Shown here one piece after another: positions 53,688-58,389 of a stretch of DNA of 58,389 nt. The notes under the pieces were generated by a model. It was not told where the DNA came from, did not search any database, and was given only the letters and a program-made list of their open reading frames with translations. Source of the stretch: Neomoorella stamsii (GTDB lineage: Bacteria; Bacillota; DSM-521; Neomoorellales; Neomoorellaceae); the NCBI RefSeq assembly GCF_002995805.1, contig NZ_PVXL01000004.1, positions 1 through 58,389 of the forward strand, given 5' to 3'. Position 1 is the stretch's first letter, and every line of letters starts with the position of its first letter. Made by a program: the position numbers and the translations under genes.

Positions 53688-54586
53688 AACGCGTGGTCAG
53701 CATCAGCCTGGGTTCATCCAAACGGGATCACCAGGTGGAAGCGGAATTCCTGGGAGAAAAGTTCCGCATCGAGCGCATCGGTACCGACGGCGATATGGAG
53801 CGGATGATTAATCTTATCCGGGAACTGGACGGGCAGGTGGATGCCTTCGGCCTGGGGGGGATGGACCTTTACATCCGGGTTGGTACCAGGCGTTATCTCC
53901 TCCGGGACGCGGCTAAAATTGCCCGGGCGGCCCGGCTGACCCCCATGGTAGACGGTGGTGGCTTAAAGGATACCCTGGAGCGCCGAGTGATAGCCTACCT
54001 GGTCCGGGAAGGTATCGTGGATTTCCGGGGCAAAAGGGTGCTCGTGGTCAGCGCCGTCGACCGCTTCGGCATGGCCGAAGCCCTGGACGCTGCCAGCGCG
54101 GATCTTATTTGCGGCGACCTTATTTTTGGCCTGGGTATCCCCGTGCCCATCCGTTCCCTGGCAAGATTCCAGCGGGTGGCCTACCTGGCCGCCCCACTGG
54201 TGCGCTTGTTGCCCTTTAAACTTCTCTATCCTACTGGTAAAGAGCAGGAGAAAATCGACAACCGTTACCAGCGCTATTACGAAGATGCGGAGATCATTGC
54301 CGGCGATTTCCTCTTCATTCGCCGTTACCTTCCCCCCGAGCTGCCGGGCCGGATGATAATCACCAATACCGTTACCAGCGCCGACATCGAAGAACTGCGC
54401 CGGCGGGGCATTAAAACTTTGATCACTACGACGCCGGAGTTTAACGGCCGCTCCTTCGGCACCAACGTCATGGAAGGTGTTCTTTTAACCTTGAGTGGCA
54501 AAAAACCGGAGGCAGTTACGCCGGAAGATTACAACCGCCTCCTAGACCGCCTGGACTTTAAACCCCGCATCGTAAATTTGAATTGA
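53684..54586 (+). CDS. quinate 5-dehydrogenase-like protein
   Basis: This 300-residue protein carries a central segment FRGKRVLVVSAVDRFGMAEALDAASADLICGDLIFGLG and ends with a motif-like GRSFGTNVMEGVLLTLSGKKP. Related proteins are annotated as quinate 5-dehydrogenase in clostridia, but no canonical GxGxxG is visible and the activity is not established. It is translationally coupled to the regulator gene and followed by an acyl-ACP-reductase-like gene, so the three form an operon of unknown role. Confidence 0.6.
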   Translation: MKRVVSISLGSSKRDHQVEAEFLGEKFRIERIGTDGDMERMINLIRELDGQVDAFGLGGMDLYIRVGTRRYLLRDAAKIARAARLTPMVDGGGLKDTLERRVIAYLVREGIVDFRGKRVLVVSAVDRFGMAEALDAASADLICGDLIFGLGIPVPIRSLARFQRVAYLAAPLVRLLPFKLLYPTGKEQEKIDNRYQRYYEDAEIIAGDFLFIRRYLPPELPGRMIITNTVTSADIEELRRRGIKTLITTTPEFNGRSFGTNVMEGVLLTLSGKKPEAVTPEDYNRLLDRLDFKPRIVNLN

Positions 54587-54752
54587 ACCAGGGCCGTTGA
54601 AGGCCATTTCTCACCATCCGGCCGCCGGCTTCTACATTAGAGGGAAGCCCACCGTGGCGGCGCTTCACCACCGGTGGACGGAGGAGATGGGGGGCGGCCT
54701 CCGGCAGACCCGCCGCTTCTCCCCTCTATTCTTTATAGGAGGGTTGTTTTCC

Positions 54753-55835
54753 TTGCACAGATTCGCCTTTATGATCCATCCCCTTGACATCAACGATATT
54801 ACCAGGAAATTTCCCCTCGCCCGCCACTTGCCCTCCGGCCTCCTGGAACGGGCGGCACGTTATCTGCCCCCCCTGAAAACCTCGTATATTAATGGTGTCC
54901 GTTCCCCTTACGCTGAAACAGAGGGGTGGTTCGTAGCCTGTCCCCTGACTACGCGTCAGATGTTAAGCTTGCCGGAAAAATTTGTTATCGAGCGTATTAT
55001 TCGCACCGGCCGCCTGGCAGAAAAATTAGGAGCCGAAATCCTGGGGCTGGGGGCCATGACTTCCGTAGTTGGCGATGCCGGGATTACTGTGGCCCGCAAT
55101 TTAAATATAGCGGTGACCACCGGTAACAGTTATACCGTAGCTACGGCCATAGAAGCTACGGAAAAGGCGGCGGCCATGATGGATATTGACTTGCCCCGGG
55201 CCGAGGTAGCCATTGTTGGAGCGACAGGTTCCATTGGCGCCGTGTGTGCTAAAATCCTGGCCCGCCGTTGCCAGCATTTAACCCTTATTGCCCGCAATGA
55301 AACCAAACTGGCCCGCCTGGCCGGTGAGATAAAGGCTACTAGCGGTTTAAAAGTCAGGATAACCAGCCATTCCCGGGAAGCCCTCCGGCGCGCCGATGTG
55401 ATTATCACCGTTACCTCGGCGGTAGATACCGTCATCGAGCCCGAGGACCTGAAACCGGGGGCAGTAGTGTGCGACGTCGCCCGGCCCCGGGACGTCTCCC
55501 GGCGGGTAGCCGAGATGCGCGACGATGTACTGGTGATTGACGGTGGAGTGGTCGAGGTACCGGGCAATGTCAACTTTAACTTTAATTTCGGTTACCCGCC
55601 GGGTCTAGCCTATGCCTGCATGGCCGAAACCATGATCCTGGCCCTCGAGGGGAGAATTGAGAACTTTACCCTGGGCCGGGAGTTAACGGTAGAACAGATC
55701 GATATCATCAACCGCCTGGCGGCCAAACACGGCTTTCGCGTAGCCGGCTTCCGTAGTTTCGAGCTGCCGGTTTCCGAAGCCAGGGTGGCAGCCATCCGGG
55801 AGCGGGCCCGCCGTAAAGCAGCCCTGGCCCGTTAA
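54753..55835 (+). CDS. acyl-ACP reductase-like dehydrogenase (COG5322 type)
   Basis: This 360-residue protein has a Rossmann motif in EVAIVGATGSIGAVCAKILARRCQHLTLIARNETKL. Its C-terminal segment ALEGRIENFTLGRELTVEQIDIINRLAAKHGF resembles the cyanobacterial long-chain acyl-ACP reductase used for alkane synthesis, as I remember that sequence. Databases often call such proteins shikimate dehydrogenase. The start is TTG 54753, ten bases after AGGAGGG; an upstream ORF to 54597 is poorly supported. The 166-bp region before it is GC-rich and structured. The substrate is unknown. Confidence 0.65.
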   Translation: MHRFAFMIHPLDINDITRKFPLARHLPSGLLERAARYLPPLKTSYINGVRSPYAETEGWFVACPLTTRQMLSLPEKFVIERIIRTGRLAEKLGAEILGLGAMTSVVGDAGITVARNLNIAVTTGNSYTVATAIEATEKAAAMMDIDLPRAEVAIVGATGSIGAVCAKILARRCQHLTLIARNETKLARLAGEIKATSGLKVRITSHSREALRRADVIITVTSAVDTVIEPEDLKPGAVVCDVARPRDVSRRVAEMRDDVLVIDGGVVEVPGNVNFNFNFGYPPGLAYACMAETMILALEGRIENFTLGRELTVEQIDIINRLAAKHGFRVAGFRSFELPVSEARVAAIRERARRKAALAR

Positions 55836-55849
55836 CTGCCGGAAAGGTA

Positions 55850-55878
55850 TTGACATGGTAACCGGGCAGGCCTATAAT
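55850..55878 (+). promoter_or_regulatory. consensus sigma-A promoter of greA-lysS
   Basis: TTGACA (55850-55855), 17 bases, TATAAT (55873-55878). The start lies near 55885, giving a leader of about 165 bases. Confidence 0.88.
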
Positions 55879-55905
55879 ACCTATAAACGAAGCGGACTAT
55901 GGCAC

Positions 55906-55938
55906 AACAAGCACTGGAGGAAGCCTCCGGTGCTTGTT
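55906..55938 (+). promoter_or_regulatory. large hairpin in the greA leader
   Basis: AACAAGCACTGGAGG (55906-55920) pairs with 55924-55938 over 15 bp with one G-U pair and a 3-base loop. No T-run follows. It starts about 20 bases after the predicted transcription start and may stabilise or regulate the message. Confidence 0.6.
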
Positions 55939-56048
55939 ATGGTACTTGGACCTGTGGACTGGCCGCATAAAGGAACGCAAAAGGACATATATTGAGATAG
56001 CACCGGTGCCCTAAAACGATGTGGTAATTGAAGGGGAGCGAGCAGAGG

Positions 56049-58008
<1,960 letters not shown>

Positions 58009-58068
58009 GCATACTTGAGTATCGGCTAGAAAAAACAAGGAAGGCCAGAATTTTATCAAGGTAACTAG

Positions 58069-58118
58069 AACGGGTAGTCGTTAGCGGGCTTTAGAAAGCC
58101 TTGCGCGCTACCCGTTTT
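58069..58118 (+). terminator. terminator after lysS
   Basis: AACGGGTAG (58069-58077) pairs with CTACCCGTT (58108-58116), with an inner GGCTTT/AAAGCC stem, followed by TT. It separates lysS from the rRNA promoters. Confidence 0.82.
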
Positions 58119-58189
58119 GCGTGTTATATTATTTCCTGCGCCCCGGCGAGGGCGCCTGGCAAGGGAAAAGAAAAAAAGAAAAGAGACCC

Positions 58190-58219
58190 TTGACAAGCGG
58201 ACGGTTTAGGTAGTAAAAT
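58190..58219 (+). promoter_or_regulatory. rRNA operon promoter P1
   Basis: TTGACA (58190-58195) and TAAAAT (58214-58219), 18 bases apart, upstream of the P2 promoter. Confidence 0.75.
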
Positions 58220-58273
58220 ACGAACCTGCCGGCAGGAAATTCGCCGGCGCCGGTAGTTGAGGGTAGAAATCTC

Positions 58274-58302
58274 TTGACACCGGGCAAAAGAAGTGATAGA
58301 AT
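58274..58302 (+). promoter_or_regulatory. rRNA operon promoter P2
   Basis: TTGACA (58274-58279), 17 bases, TAGAAT (58297-58302) with an extended TGA before the -10. Confidence 0.82.
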
Positions 58303-58325
58303 ATAAAAGTCGCGTCTAGCGAAGC

Positions 58326-58389
58326 TGGTCTTTGAAAACTGAACAGTGGTAAGGAGCCAGACGTAAAAGCGAGGACCCTGTAGAAGAGG
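58326..58389 (+). other. 16S rRNA leader with boxA-like element
   Basis: The sequence around 58326-58344 (TGGTCTTTGAAAACTGAAC) matches the boxA-type antitermination element found in rRNA leaders of Gram-positive bacteria. The 16S gene itself starts beyond the window, so only the leader can be called. Confidence 0.75.

Overview
The window looks like a chromosomal segment of a thermophilic, spore-forming, acetogenic member of the Firmicutes, most likely Moorella (Neomoorella) or a close relative. The reasons are: moderately high GC with many TTG and GTG starts behind strong AGGAGG ribosome-binding sites; sigma-A promoters of the TTGACA-17-TATAAT type; the order rpsF-ssb-rpsR-yybS-rplI-lonC-dnaB; a spore-type LonC protease; a short class III hybrid-cluster protein; and folate-linked one-carbon genes. 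The genus is inferred from gene content and was not checked against a database.

Layout. 1-6.3 kb: a PAP2 phosphatase, pstB-phoU, an MFS exporter on the minus strand, a YqhV-like protein, the sulfolactate genes comA and comB, and a DUF441 membrane protein. 6.3-11.3 kb: a malyl-CoA module made of two acyl-CoA ligase subunits split by a small Fe-S protein, a malyl-CoA-lyase-like aldolase and a malic enzyme. Together these could turn glyoxylate plus acetyl-CoA into malate and pyruvate with ATP formation. 11.6-19.1 kb: panB, CvpA-like, M18 aminopeptidase, YedF, HEAT-repeat, DUF951, CGGC-domain, acyl-ACP thioesterase and Uma2 genes.

19.1-32.8 kb is the most interesting region. A perfect sigma-A promoter with two tandem terminators precedes a sensor kinase, apparently cytoplasmic, that carries a solute-binding-protein domain, and its NtrC-type sigma-54 activator. 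A perfect -24/-12 promoter follows, then ten genes: an adenine-deaminase relative, a cyclase-family hydrolase, separate formiminotransferase and formimino-THF cyclodeaminase, an ECF transporter with a fused double ATPase, a creatininase-family hydrolase, an isochorismatase-family hydrolase and a UbiD decarboxylase. There are no hut genes. The set fits the classical clostridial xanthine to formiminoglycine pathway, several of whose enzymes, as far as I know, have no assigned genes. I propose it is a regulated anaerobic purine-degradation island feeding methenyl-THF into the Wood-Ljungdahl pathway.

32.8-40 kb: the S6-SSB-S18 operon, yybS, rplI, lonC, dnaB and an MFS transporter. 40-45.7 kb: a small hypothetical protein, a macro-domain protein, DUF763, a class III hcp with a CRP/FNR-type operator, an HD-GYP protein and folK. 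45.9-52.1 kb: a coenzyme and vitamin block (DUF2520-panC-panD, birA, bioY, DUF1284, coaX, dusB), in which birA and bioY both carry BirA-type operators. 52.1-53.0 kb is decayed DNA with two gene remnants. 53.1-58.0 kb: an HTH regulator, a quinate-dehydrogenase-like protein and a homologue of cyanobacterial acyl-ACP reductase, then greA-lysS. The last 200 bases hold two tandem promoters and the leader of an rRNA operon whose 16S gene lies beyond the window. I saw no tRNA gene, CRISPR array or intact insertion sequence.
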